Notes: generated by a model not told the origin, from the sequence alone. 64,000 bases of DNA from Chitinophagaceae bacterium UBA1953 (GCA_002336115.1 DDEN01000041.1:383395-447394), one strand, 5' to 3'; shown: positions 8,630 through 18,505, counted from the first letter of the stretch. Translations and numbers: made by a program.

Positions 8630-9626
8630 TATTGCTGCAAAACTCGATATTTCCACTGCAACCGTAAGCCGTGCATTAAAAGATCACCCGGCTATTAATA
8701 AAAATACAAGGAAGAAAATTCAGGAAACAGCAAAGGAACTTGGATACAGGCATAACAGTTTTGCAAGCAGCCTGCGTAAGCAAAAATCGCATACAATTGG
8801 AATTATTGTGCATGAATTGAACAGTAACTTCATCACTTCAGTTCTTGCAGGAATTGAGAAAGTAAGTACAGAAGCAGGCTATGATCTCATTATTGCACAC
8901 TCATCAGAAAGTTCAAAAAAGGAATCTGCTAATGCTTCTAACCTTTTCCACAAACGTGTTGACGGGCTAATTGCATCCTTATCATTTGACACGGACTCAA
9001 TGGACCATTTTCAACCTTATATTAACAGGGGCATTCCTTTGGTATTTTTTGACCGTGTTGATGAAAAATCAGACAATCCCAAAGTTATCATAGACAACTA
9101 CAAGTGTGGATACGAAGCTACACAACACTTAATTGAACAGGGCTGCAAAAGAATTGCAATAGTAACTGCAAGCCTTACACGTAATGTTTATGCCCAGCGT
9201 TTTGGAGGATATAAAGACGCATTGTTTGACCATGATATAAAGTACAACGAGAAATATCTTCTTATAAAAGATTTAAGTGAACAATCAGGTGTTGAAGCTG
9301 CGCTTGAAATTATGCGATTAAAACCAATGCCTGATGCCGCTTTTATTACAAATGACTTCTCGGCAGCCGTTTGCATGCAAACTCTTAAAGAGTATGGAGT
9401 AAGAATTCCGGAAGATATTGCCATTGTAGGATTTAATAATGATGTTATCAGTAAAATTGTAGAACCTCAGTTAACTACAATTAATTACCCCGGTATCGAT
9501 ATTGGAGAAATAGCTGCAAGAAACCTTATCGGACTTATTAATAATGATGCCAGTGTACAGCAAACAAATACGGTTATTGTTAAATCGGAGCTGATTATCC
9601 GCAAATCATCTGTAAAGAAAAACTGA
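8592..9626 (+). CDS. LacI/GalR-family transcriptional regulator (second of two)
   Basis: This is a close paralogue of the preceding regulator, with helix-turn-helix TIYDIAAKLDISTATVSRALK, hinge RHNSFASSLR, then the sugar-sensing domain (KRVDGLI, PLVFFDRVD, PDAAFITNDF). The start is ATG at 8592 or the second ATG at 8598. Either lies inside the end of the upstream gene in another frame, so translation is probably coupled. The recognition helix differs from the first copy (TATVSRAL versus PATISRGL), so the two may differ in operator strength or effector. GH67 begins 11 nt downstream, placing both regulators at the head of the plus-strand operon. Confidence 0.95.
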   Translation: MSMKEKKEITIYDIAAKLDISTATVSRALKDHPAINKNTRKKIQETAKELGYRHNSFASSLRKQKSHTIGIIVHELNSNFITSVLAGIEKVSTEAGYDLIIAHSSESSKKESANASNLFHKRVDGLIASLSFDTDSMDHFQPYINRGIPLVFFDRVDEKSDNPKVIIDNYKCGYEATQHLIEQGCKRIAIVTASLTRNVYAQRFGGYKDALFDHDIKYNEKYLLIKDLSEQSGVEAALEIMRLKPMPDAAFITNDFSAAVCMQTLKEYGVRIPEDIAIVGFNNDVISKIVEPQLTTINYPGIDIGEIAARNLIGLINNDASVQQTNTVIVKSELIIRKSSVKKN

Positions 9627-9637
9627 TTGCTTATTCA

Positions 9638-11785
9638 ATGAATAAACTAATACTATACATAGCTGCCTCTTTTTTTAGCATTTTTCAGGCAATAGCTGAT
9701 GATGGCCATCGTTTGTGGCTCAGGTATGACAAAATAAATGACAGCCGTTTGATTAAACAGTATGAAAATTCAATTTACTTTCCGGTAATTTATGGAAGTT
9801 CCGCTACTATTCAGGCTTGCAGAGCAGAACTGCAGAACGCCTTATCAGGATTAACCGGAAAAAAATACACTGTTTTCTCATCTCCGAAAAAACAAACTAA
9901 TTTCTTTGCTACACTTTCATCTTCTCCCCTTGCATCCTCTCTTATTTCTAAGGATGACCTGAATAAAATTGGTACAGAAGGCTTCCTCATTCTGACAACA
10001 AATTCCGGGCAAAAAAAAATTATTATAACCGCCAAAACAGATATTGGCTTAATGTATGGCATTTTTCATTTTCTGAGGTTAATCCAAACCAATCAGTCAA
10101 TTGAACAATTGCATATTCTGTCAAATCCCAGATTAAATCTCCGTTTATTAAATCACTGGGATAATTTAAACAGAACTGTTGAAAGAGGTTATGCAGGTTT
10201 CAGTATTTGGGATTGGCATAAATTACCTGGATATATCGACAAAAGATACATTGATTATGCAAGAGCAAATGCTTCTGTTGGCATAAACGGTACAGTACTA
10301 AATAATGTAAATGCCAATTCACTTATTCTTACAAAACCCTACCTGCTCAAGGTTAAAGCATTAGCCGATGTTTTTCGTCCATATGGAATTAAAGTTTATT
10401 TAACTGCAAAATTCAGTTCGCCAATTGAAATCGGGGATTTGCAAACTGCAGATCCTTTAAATGACCAAGTTCAGAACTGGTGGAAGGCCAAAGCAAAAGA
10501 AATTTATTCGCTCATTCCTGACTTTGGTGGTTTTCTTGTGAAAGCCAACAGTGAAGGACAACCGGGACCACAGGATTATAAACGAACACATGCCGATGGA
10601 GCCAATATGCTTGCAGCAGCAGTAGCCCCATACAATGGAATCGTTATCTGGCGTGCATTTGTTTATTCATCAGAAAATACTGATGACAGGCATAAGCAGG
10701 CTTATGATGAATTTCTTCCTCTTGATGGAAAATTCAGTTCCAATGTAATGCTTCAGGTTAAAAACGGAGCCATCGATTTTATGCCAAGAGAGCCGTTTCA
10801 TCCATTATTTGGGGCAATGCCAAAAACGCCTTTGATGATGGAATTTCAACTTACCCAGGAATATACCGGCCAGGGAACAAGTTTGGTTTATCTGGCTCCA
10901 TTATTCAAAGAAGTATTAAACAGCGATACCTATTCAAAAGGGAAAGGCAGTACTGTTGGAAAAGTAGTTGACGGATCGCTTGATAAACATCTATTAAACG
11001 GCATGGCAGGTGTATCAAATATCGGAAATGATATGAACTGGTGTGGGCATCCGTTTGCACAAGCCAACTGGTATGCGTACGGCCGGTTATGCTGGGATTA
11101 CAACCTTAGCAGTGAAATCATAGCAGATGAATGGCTGAGAATGACATTGAGTAACAATGCACAATTCGTGGCTGTTGCAAAAAAAATGATGATGAGCAGC
11201 AGGGAAACAATGGTGAATTATATGAATCCTTTGGGTCTGCACCATATTATGAGAACCAATGATCATTATGGACCAGCACCGTGGGTTGATAATATTAAAA
11301 GACCCGAATGGAACCCTGTTTACTATCATAAAGCAGACAGTGTTGGAATTGGTTTTAACAGAAGCTCAAGCGGCAGTAATGCCATTGCGCAATACAAACC
11401 TGAAGCAAGAATTCAATGGGAGAATATTACGACCTGCGATGAAAAACTTATTCTTTGGTTTCATCATGTGCCCTGGAGTTTTAAAATGAAAAGTGGCAGA
11501 ACATTGTGGGATGAACTTTGCTTTACATATTATTCAGGAGCAGATGATGTAAAAAAAATGCAACATACATGGAGCAGTATGCAACCGTATGTTGATGCAG
11601 AGCAATTTGACCATGTAAAACAATTATTGAATATTCAATATAACGAAGCTGTATGGTGGCGTAATTCCTGTTTGTTGTATTTCCAGACATTCAGCAAAAT
11701 GCCAATTCCAACAGGTTACGAACAGCCCGACAAACCACTAGAATATTATAAAAACCTAAAATTCTATTTTGTTCCGGGAATATAA
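9638..11785 (+). CDS. aguA: GH67 alpha-glucuronidase
   Basis: It removes (4-O-methyl-)alpha-1,2-glucuronic acid from the non-reducing-end xylose of xylo-oligosaccharides. Family marks are clear: an N-terminal GH67N domain (about 30-160), and a central barrel beginning LRLLNHWDN. The catalytic residues fall in KANSEGQPGP (Glu306), NGAIDFMPREP (Asp380) and QLTQEYTGQG (Glu408), matching the acid and base residues of characterised GH67 enzymes. The C-terminal domain has the GNDMNWCGHPFAQANWY signature. A short signal peptide is likely (about residues 1-20), suggesting the periplasm. It is 11 nt behind the second regulator. GH115 further downstream covers internally placed glucuronosyl groups, so the two enzymes complement each other. 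Confidence 0.96.
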   Translation: MNKLILYIAASFFSIFQAIADDGHRLWLRYDKINDSRLIKQYENSIYFPVIYGSSATIQACRAELQNALSGLTGKKYTVFSSPKKQTNFFATLSSSPLASSLISKDDLNKIGTEGFLILTTNSGQKKIIITAKTDIGLMYGIFHFLRLIQTNQSIEQLHILSNPRLNLRLLNHWDNLNRTVERGYAGFSIWDWHKLPGYIDKRYIDYARANASVGINGTVLNNVNANSLILTKPYLLKVKALADVFRPYGIKVYLTAKFSSPIEIGDLQTADPLNDQVQNWWKAKAKEIYSLIPDFGGFLVKANSEGQPGPQDYKRTHADGANMLAAAVAPYNGIVIWRAFVYSSENTDDRHKQAYDEFLPLDGKFSSNVMLQVKNGAIDFMPREPFHPLFGAMPKTPLMMEFQLTQEYTGQGTSLVYLAPLFKEVLNSDTYSKGKGSTVGKVVDGSLDKHLLNGMAGVSNIGNDMNWCGHPFAQANWYAYGRLCWDYNLSSEIIADEWLRMTLSNNAQFVAVAKKMMMSSRETMVNYMNPLGLHHIMRTNDHYGPAPWVDNIKRPEWNPVYYHKADSVGIGFNRSSSGSNAIAQYKPEARIQWENITTCDEKLILWFHHVPWSFKMKSGRTLWDELCFTYYSGADDVKKMQHTWSSMQPYVDAEQFDHVKQLLNIQYNEAVWWRNSCLLYFQTFSKMPIPTGYEQPDKPLEYYKNLKFYFVPGI

Positions 11786-11933
11786 ATACGACCCGAGGTT
11801 GCCAATTATATGAAAACTCCGTCATCCGCTTTTACTGAAAACAAACAGTAAACCGGAATTTGATTTTACCCTTAAACAATTCTTTGCCAACCAAAAGGCA
11901 GATGAGAAATTTTATCAAAATCTGCATTTCTAA
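11786..11933 (+). pseudogene. possible coding remnant after the GH67 stop
   Basis: Immediately past the GH67 stop codon the same frame stays open for 21 codons (IRPEVANYMKTPSS...), ending at 11848. A protein-like frame in +1 then follows, 11847-11933, containing KPEFDFTLKQFF and FYQNLHF before its stop. There is no plausible start. The amino-acid composition looks coding. This may be the tail of a decayed gene or a frame-shifted C-terminal extension. The parent gene is not recognised, and chance is possible. Confidence 0.25.
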
Positions 11934-12044
11934 AAAGAAGAGAAGCAAAAAGGCATAGATATGAACCCTGGTTATCTGTTACCGATCCGCAGAAATTTTG
12001 CAACAGCAAAATCCGGATTAAAATATTATGTGATAAAAAATAAC

Positions 12045-13976
12045 ATGAAAAAAAGTATTGCGGCTATATTATTCAGCGCAGGAATTTTACTTGCTTACAG
12101 CGCAACTGCACAAATTCAATTACCCGCAGTTGTAAGAGACAGTATGATACTTCAACGTGATGCCAAAGTAAATATGTGGGGATGGGCATCACCCGGTGAA
12201 AAAATAATTCTCAGAATTAAAAAGAAAAAATTCGCTACAACTGCCGATACAAAAGGCAACTGGAAAATTGTATTACCCCCCACCCCTGCCGGCGGCCCAT
12301 ATACATTTGAGTTTACAGGAAAAAATAAAATAACACTTACAGATATTTTATTTGGAGATGTCTGGTTCTGTAGTGGTCAAAGTAACATGGTTCACCAAAT
12401 GAATATTCATGATGTGCGTTATGCAAAAGAAATTGCTGAATCAAACTTTCCTGAAATACGCCAGTTCTGGATTCCAACTCTCACAAATTTGCAATCGCCT
12501 CAAACCAATTTACCATCGGGCAACTGGCAGCCGGCAGTGGGCGAACAGGTAAGGCCATTTTCTGCAGTAGCCTATTTCTTTGCAAAAAAACTTTATGAAG
12601 AATATCATATTCCAATCGGAATTATTAATGCTTCAGTTGGCGGCACACCAATAGAAGCATGGATCAGTGAAGAAGGAATGAAAGACTTTTCATCCATCGG
12701 ATCAATCATACAAAAAAACAAAGACACTGCTTACATCAATAGTTTCAGCAGAAACACAGGAAATTTCAGACCCAGGCAACAAACCGATCAGGGTTTACTC
12801 AGCACAAAAAAATGGTTTGATCCTGAATACATTCCTGCAAGCTGGCGCAACATGAATATTCCCGGATACTGGGAAGATCAGGGCCTGAAAGATTTAAACG
12901 GTGTGGTGTGGTACAGGAAAGAGGTTGACATTCCTGCGACCATGACTGGAAAACCTGCAAAAGTTTTTCTTGGAAGAATTGTTGATGCTGATGAATTGTA
13001 CATCAACGGTAAACAAGTTGGCTCAACTACTTATCAATATCCGCAAAGACATTACACAATTCAACCGGGTATTTTAAAATCAGGAAAAAATCTTTTTGTA
13101 ATACGTGTTACAAACACCGTAGGGAAAGGTGGTTTTGTGCCAGACAAACCTTATTGTGTTTTTGCAGGAAATGATACAGTTGATTTAAAAGGCACATGGC
13201 AATATAAAGTTGGTGATGTATTTGCGCCATTTGGAAGAAATGGTTTTGGCGGCGGTATTTCATTTCAGAATCAGCCGGCTGCTTTATACAATGCAATGGT
13301 TTCTCCATTAATTCATTACACTGTTAAAGGTTTTTGCTGGTACCAGGGCGAAAGCAATACCGGAAAGCCTGATGAATATGCACAACTGATGCCTGCTCTT
13401 ATTTATGACTGGCGTACAAAATGGAATGAAGGCAATCTTCCTTTCCTGTTTGTACAGCTTCCAAACTTTATGGATTATAACTATCTGCCCTCAGAAAGCA
13501 GTTGGGCAATGTTAAGGGAAGCTCAGCTTAAATCATTAAGTGTATCCAATACTGCAATGGCTGTTACAATTGATCTTGGTGAATGGAATGATATTCACCC
13601 CGACGATAAAAAAGATGTTGGTGAACGCCTGGCACTTGCTGCATTAAAATTAGCATACGGAAAGGATATTGTTTATTCAGGGCCTCTTTATCAAACAGCT
13701 TCAACTGAAGGAAATAAAATCACCATCACTTTTTCAAACACAGGCAGTGGCTTAATAACAAACGACAATGAAGAGCCCGGTGAGTTTGCCATTGCAGGCG
13801 CTGATAAAAAATTTGTATGGGCAAAAGCAAAAATAGAAGGGAACCATGTGGTAGTGTGGAATGATAATGTTACAAATCCGGTATATGTACGCTATGCCTG
13901 GGCAGACAACCCGGTTCATGCAAACTTATATAATAAAGAAGGTTTACCCGCATCACCATTCAGAACTGATAAATAA
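12045..13976 (+). CDS. Sialate O-acetylesterase-type carbohydrate esterase (SASA, probable acetylxylan esterase)
   Basis: It probably removes acetyl groups from xylan or xylo-oligosaccharides. The SGNH-type SASA fold is shown by the nucleophile block CSGQSNM (Ser113 from my start), the WYQGESN block, and a late DIHPDDK block carrying the Asp-His pair. A jelly-roll segment like the GH2 sugar-binding domain (about 290-410, with WYRKEVDIP and DELYINGKQVG) interrupts the catalytic domain, as in CE20-type xylan esterases. I prefer the ATG at 12045, which gives the clean signal peptide MKKSIAAILFSAGILLAYSATAQ-like start. An upstream ATG at 11961 adds 28 residues without such a signal. A role on acetylxylan rather than sialic acid is inferred from context. 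Confidence 0.88.
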   Translation: MKKSIAAILFSAGILLAYSATAQIQLPAVVRDSMILQRDAKVNMWGWASPGEKIILRIKKKKFATTADTKGNWKIVLPPTPAGGPYTFEFTGKNKITLTDILFGDVWFCSGQSNMVHQMNIHDVRYAKEIAESNFPEIRQFWIPTLTNLQSPQTNLPSGNWQPAVGEQVRPFSAVAYFFAKKLYEEYHIPIGIINASVGGTPIEAWISEEGMKDFSSIGSIIQKNKDTAYINSFSRNTGNFRPRQQTDQGLLSTKKWFDPEYIPASWRNMNIPGYWEDQGLKDLNGVVWYRKEVDIPATMTGKPAKVFLGRIVDADELYINGKQVGSTTYQYPQRHYTIQPGILKSGKNLFVIRVTNTVGKGGFVPDKPYCVFAGNDTVDLKGTWQYKVGDVFAPFGRNGFGGGISFQNQPAALYNAMVSPLIHYTVKGFCWYQGESNTGKPDEYAQLMPALIYDWRTKWNEGNLPFLFVQLPNFMDYNYLPSESSWAMLREAQLKSLSVSNTAMAVTIDLGEWNDIHPDDKKDVGERLALAALKLAYGKDIVYSGPLYQTASTEGNKITITFSNTGSGLITNDNEEPGEFAIAGADKKFVWAKAKIEGNHVVVWNDNVTNPVYVRYAWADNPVHANLYNKEGLPASPFRTDK

Positions 13977-14006
13977 CTGATACAGTAAAATCTGAAATAG
14001 GTCAAT

Positions 14007-15575
14007 ATGAAAAAAAATATCATCCTGTCTCTGCTGTTTGTATTATTACCTGTACTGCAAAGTTTGTTTGGGCAAAATATTCATAGCGACAATAGAAACG
14101 GCACCTTTACAAATCCTGTTATACCTGCCGACTTTCCCGACCCCGATGTAATACGTGCAGGTGATACATATTACATGGTAACAACCACTATGTTTGTTTT
14201 TCCCGGTGTTACAATATTAAAATCGCAAGACCTGGTTAACTGGGAATACTGCAGTAATGCTGTACCACGTTTTGATTACGGCAAATGTTATAACCTCGAC
14301 AGTTGTAACAGGTATGGGCATGGGCAGTGGGCAACAAGCATGAAATATCATAACGGAAAATTTTACCTGTTGTTCATTACTCTTAACGAAGGCGGTTTTA
14401 TGTGTACTGCTGATAAAGCTGAAGGCCCCTGGAAAATCACACACCTGCCCAAAGGTTTTTATGATCCCGGATTATTTTTTGATGATGATGGTAAGATTTA
14501 TGTAGCGCAGGGTTATGGAAAAATTTCAATAACAGAAGTAAATCAAAATCTTGAACCTGTTTCGAAAGATTCATTGGTTTTTACAGGCGATATACGTGGC
14601 GGATTAGAAGGAACACATGTTTATAAGATAAACGGCTATTACTATTTGTATTGCACTTATGGTGGCGTTGATGGCATACAGGTGGCTTTACGTTCAAAAA
14701 ATATTTATGGACCCTATGAACAGAAAGTAGTAATAAGAGATACTACTCCGGGTGTAACTTATGGAATTCACCAGGGTGCATTAATTCATACACAAAGCGG
14801 AGAATGGTGGACGATGCTCTTTGTTGACAGTGGTCCGTTTGGCCGTTTCCCATCATTGCAACCTGTAACATGGATTGATGGCTGGCCGATGGTTGGCATG
14901 GATGGTAAAGCAGTTATTACTTACAAAAAACCAAATGTTACTTATCCAAACAATCCATCCGGCCAGGATAAAAAATATCCGGTGCTTGTATTTCCGGCTT
15001 CAGATGAATTTAATTCAGGCAAATTAGGAATGCAGTGGGGATGGAATCATAATCCCGATTCTGCAAACTGGTCGTTCATTCAAAAAAAAGGTGTACTTCG
15101 TTTAACAACCGGGAGAGTTGTATCAAATCTTACACAGGCGCCAAACACTCTTACGCAAAGACCTTTTGCACATTACGATCAGTCGGTGCCAACATCTGCT
15201 GTAACAAAACTGAATGTATCGGGAATGAAAGATGGTGATATTGCCGGGCTTGCAGTATTTCAGGATCCGTATGCATTTATTGCTGTAAAACAAACGAATG
15301 GGAAAAAACAAATTATTATGGTGAATAATGGAGAAACAGTTGACTCCGTCAGTATAAAAAGCTCAACAGTTTTTTTGTGTACAACTGCTTCCAACAAAAC
15401 AAAAAAAGCCGGCTTTGAATACAGTTTTGATAATAAAACATTTCAACCGCTCGGCAATGAATTACTGATACGCTTCAGTCTGAAAATATTCACCGGTAAT
15501 AAATTCTGTTTGTTCAATTATGCAACAGAGAAAACAGGAGGACATGTTGATTTTGACTGGTTCAGAGTTAAATAA
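14007..15575 (+). CDS. GH43 beta-xylosidase/alpha-L-arabinofuranosidase with C-terminal beta-sandwich
   Basis: This exported five-bladed propeller glycosidase probably trims xylosyl or arabinosyl units from xylan fragments. After a signal peptide (cleavage near LFGQ), the GH43 triad is visible: Asp45 in FPDPDV (base), Asp153 in YDPGLFF (pKa modulator) and Glu201 in GLEGTHVYK (acid). Residues about 330-522, from FPASDEFNS to the C-terminal HVDFDWFRVK, form the GH43 C-terminal concanavalin-like domain that usually shapes the active site. It lies 30 nt behind the esterase. Sequence alone does not separate xylosidase from arabinofuranosidase activity. Confidence 0.93.
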   Translation: MKKNIILSLLFVLLPVLQSLFGQNIHSDNRNGTFTNPVIPADFPDPDVIRAGDTYYMVTTTMFVFPGVTILKSQDLVNWEYCSNAVPRFDYGKCYNLDSCNRYGHGQWATSMKYHNGKFYLLFITLNEGGFMCTADKAEGPWKITHLPKGFYDPGLFFDDDGKIYVAQGYGKISITEVNQNLEPVSKDSLVFTGDIRGGLEGTHVYKINGYYYLYCTYGGVDGIQVALRSKNIYGPYEQKVVIRDTTPGVTYGIHQGALIHTQSGEWWTMLFVDSGPFGRFPSLQPVTWIDGWPMVGMDGKAVITYKKPNVTYPNNPSGQDKKYPVLVFPASDEFNSGKLGMQWGWNHNPDSANWSFIQKKGVLRLTTGRVVSNLTQAPNTLTQRPFAHYDQSVPTSAVTKLNVSGMKDGDIAGLAVFQDPYAFIAVKQTNGKKQIIMVNNGETVDSVSIKSSTVFLCTTASNKTKKAGFEYSFDNKTFQPLGNELLIRFSLKIFTGNKFCLFNYATEKTGGHVDFDWFRVK

Positions 15576-15603
15576 AATCACAAATACAATTTAAAAATTG
15601 CAG

Positions 15604-15891
15604 ATGCTTTATAAAAATATAACCCGCTTTTTTCATTACAGCCTGTTTACAACTGCAACAGAAAAGAAATGGCTGAATAAAAATGCGTTGCCCTTTTTTA
15701 GCTTCATTACCCTTCTTCCATTATTTCCATCTGGACAAAATCTTCTTACCAGGAATCAGTTTTCTGCTGATACAATAAACTACGGCAGAGATTTTACAAT
15801 TAGTGTACATAGAATTGTCTCAAAAATATTTATTGATAAACACGGAAATCCGGATGAAATACAATGGATGAAATTGAAAGAACAAAAATAA
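15604..15891 (+). CDS. Small orphan protein, unknown
   Basis: This is an open frame of 95 codons between GH43 and GH115 in the same direction, with 19 nt to the next gene. I use the ATG at 15604; the frame also has a TTG at 15598. It has a possible hydrophobic stretch (LPFFSFITLLPLFPSG, about residues 29-44) that could be an anchor or late signal, followed by a charged C-terminus ending MKLKEQK. I recognise no domain. It may be a short secreted protein, a fragment of a longer lost gene, or a non-coding gap that stayed open. Confidence 0.4.
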   Translation: MLYKNITRFFHYSLFTTATEKKWLNKNALPFFSFITLLPLFPSGQNLLTRNQFSADTINYGRDFTISVHRIVSKIFIDKHGNPDEIQWMKLKEQK

Positions 15892-15910
15892 TCTGGATAA
15901 ACTTATAAAT

Positions 15911-18505
15911 ATGTACGGGAAAAATAGAGATCATCGTCTGGCAATAAAAGTAATACTCACATGGTTTTGTGTATTTATCTTTTCAGCAGCAGGTGCACAG
16001 CTCGTTTCATCTTCAGCAACAACATTTAATCTTAACAGTACAGTGATTTATATTGATACTGCTGATTTTGTTTTGGTAAAAAAATCAGCAGTATTTCTAC
16101 AGCATGATATTGAAATGGTAACCGGTAAAAAACCTGAAATTATAAATGATCCTTCAAAGAAGGCAAAGAATTGTATTATTATCGGCACAGCAGGCAATTC
16201 AAAATTTATTGATGAACTTTCAAAGTCAGGTTCGGTTAATCTTGCTTCAATAAAAAACAAATGGGAAGCATATTATATTCAATCAGTTCCAGTTAACAAA
16301 AATTCATCTTCCTTCTTAAAAGGTTCAACTGTTCTTGTAATAGCAGGCAGCGACAGAAGAGGTACTGCCTACGGTGTTTTTGAACTGAGTAAACAAATAG
16401 GTGTTTCGCCCTGGTACTGGTGGGCCGATGTTCCTGCTAAAAAACACAGCAACATTTATATCAATCTGTCAGCAAAAATCACCGATGCACCTAAAGTAAA
16501 ATACCGGGGCTTTTTTATTAATGATGAAGCTCCCTGTTTAAGCAACTGGAGTAAAGCAACCTTTGGAGGCTTTAATCATCAGTTTTATGAAAAAGTATTT
16601 GAATTGTTACTTCGCCTTAAAGCAAACTATCTGTGGCCTGCAATGTGGGGCAGCGCATTTAATACCGACGATCCTTTAAATCCGATATTGGCAGATGAAT
16701 ATGGAATTGTGATGGGAACCTCTCATCACGAACCTATGTTGAGATCTCAGCAGGAATGGAAAAAGTTTGGGAAAGGAATGTGGGATTATACAAAGAATGA
16801 CACAATGCTGCATGCCTTCTGGAAAAAAGGAATTGAAAACATGAAAACACATGAAAGCATTGTTACTGTTGGAATGCGTGGCGATGGAGATATGCCGATG
16901 ACTCAAGGCACTGCAACCGAACTGCTGGAACGTATTGTTGCAGATCAAAGAAAAATTATTGAAGATGTAACTCATAAACCTGCATCGGCTACTCCGCAGT
17001 TGTGGGCACTTTACAAAGAAGTGCAGGATTACTATGATAAAGGTATGCGTGTGCCTGATGATGTAACATTGCTGCTGTGCGATGACAACTGGGGCAACAT
17101 CCGCAAACTGCCCAAAATAACCGACAAACCGCACCCGGGAGGCTACAGTATTTATTATCACTTTGATTATGTAGGCGGCCCGAGAAATTACAAGTGGCTT
17201 AACACAAATTCATTACCGAGAGTATGGGAACAAATGCACCTTGCTTATGAATACAATGTAAGAAATATCTGGATTGTGAATGTTGGCGATATTAAACCAA
17301 TGGAGTATCCCCTTTCGTTTTTTCTTGATTACGCATGGAATCCTGAAAAAATTGGCCCGGCTGATATTCAAACCTATTCTGAAAAATGGGCTGCAGCAAA
17401 TTTTGGGAAACAGTATGCAAAAGATATTGCAGATATTCTGGCAGCCTATACCAAATATAACAGCCGAAGGAAACCTGAACTGCTCGATGCCAACACCTAC
17501 AGCCTTAATAACAACGAATGGGCAACTGTTGTAAATGATTACAATAACGTATTAAAAAAAGCAGAAGAAATTAATAAGCAATTGCCTGCTGAATACAGGG
17601 ATGCTTATTTTCAGTTGGTACTTCATCCTGTAAAAGCATGTGCAAATTTAAACGAAATGTATTACAATGCTGCTTTGAATAAACAGGCTTATACGGCAAA
17701 ATGGAAAGAAGCAAATATCTATGCCGACAAAGTGAAAGAGTTATATAAAACTGATTCGTTAATTACATTGGAATATCACCGGCTTAACAATGGCAAATGG
17801 AATTATATGATGAGCCAGACTCATATTGGGTATTTTTCCTGGCAGGAACCACGGCAACAACGAATGCCAATGGTGAAATATGTTCCGGCCGATTCTGTAA
17901 TGATACCTGTTGATACTTTTGTGATTACTAAAAAAGCAAAATATCCTGCAAATACGAAATACAATTTGTTTTATGAACTGAACAATTATGTTTCAATAGA
18001 AGCAAATCATTATACCAAAGCTGTTAATGCAAATGGAGTTACATGGAAAGTATTGCCCGATCATGGCAGAACAGGTTCAGCAATTACAACGTTTCCTGTA
18101 ACAGCAAAAGAACAGCAACCGGGAAAAACATCGCCTTACATTGAATATGAATTTTACACTTACAGTAGCGGTGAATTTAAAATCAACTGTTACTTCTCCC
18201 CCACACTTAACTTTCATGATTCACCAGCAGGCTTGCAATATGCTGTTTCGGTTGATGATGAACTACCACAGATGATCAGTGTAAATGGTCAGTCAAAAGC
18301 AAATGAAAGCGGCATTATGTATAAATGGGTGGCCGATAACATTATTATTAAACAAAGCAGTCATAAAATTTCCTTGCCGGGAAAACACATCCTAAAATAC
18401 TGGATGATAAACAGCAGTTTGGTATTACAGAAACTCGTCCTTGATTTTGGTGGCACCCAACCATCTTATCTCGGGCCTGAAGAAACAAGAAATCTAAACA
18501 ATTAA
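15911..18505 (+). CDS. GH115 xylan alpha-1,2-glucuronidase
   Basis: It removes (methyl)glucuronic acid from internal and terminal xylose of glucuronoxylan, which GH67 cannot do on polymers. The layout is typical of the family. A signal peptide ends near AAGAQ. An N-terminal domain contains GSDRRGTAYGVFELS and SPWYWWADVP, and the barrel carries RGFFINDEAPCLSNW, LKANYLWPAMWGSAF and GMRGDGDMPM. A helical part and a C-terminal beta-domain (SIEANHY onward) follow. The 864-residue length fits. It is 19 nt after the small orphan and 12 nt before the second GH10, clearly inside the operon. Confidence 0.96.
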   Translation: MYGKNRDHRLAIKVILTWFCVFIFSAAGAQLVSSSATTFNLNSTVIYIDTADFVLVKKSAVFLQHDIEMVTGKKPEIINDPSKKAKNCIIIGTAGNSKFIDELSKSGSVNLASIKNKWEAYYIQSVPVNKNSSSFLKGSTVLVIAGSDRRGTAYGVFELSKQIGVSPWYWWADVPAKKHSNIYINLSAKITDAPKVKYRGFFINDEAPCLSNWSKATFGGFNHQFYEKVFELLLRLKANYLWPAMWGSAFNTDDPLNPILADEYGIVMGTSHHEPMLRSQQEWKKFGKGMWDYTKNDTMLHAFWKKGIENMKTHESIVTVGMRGDGDMPMTQGTATELLERIVADQRKIIEDVTHKPASATPQLWALYKEVQDYYDKGMRVPDDVTLLLCDDNWGNIRKLPKITDKPHPGGYSIYYHFDYVGGPRNYKWLNTNSLPRVWEQMHLAYEYNVRNIWIVNVGDIKPMEYPLSFFLDYAWNPEKIGPADIQTYSEKWAAANFGKQYAKDIADILAAYTKYNSRRKPELLDANTYSLNNNEWATVVNDYNNVLKKAEEINKQLPAEYRDAYFQLVLHPVKACANLNEMYYNAALNKQAYTAKWKEANIYADKVKELYKTDSLITLEYHRLNNGKWNYMMSQTHIGYFSWQEPRQQRMPMVKYVPADSVMIPVDTFVITKKAKYPANTKYNLFYELNNYVSIEANHYTKAVNANGVTWKVLPDHGRTGSAITTFPVTAKEQQPGKTSPYIEYEFYTYSSGEFKINCYFSPTLNFHDSPAGLQYAVSVDDELPQMISVNGQSKANESGIMYKWVADNIIIKQSSHKISLPGKHILKYWMINSSLVLQKLVLDFGGTQPSYLGPEETRNLNN

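Noticed and set aside
11961..12044. Upstream ATG extending the SASA esterase by 28 residues
   Set aside because: The extension hides the signal peptide; the ATG at 12045 places that signal at the N-terminus as expected for an exported esterase.
16676..17161. 161-codon minus-strand ORF opposite GH115
   Set aside because: It is antisense to conserved GH115 barrel motifs and has no plausible domain; it is a shadow frame.
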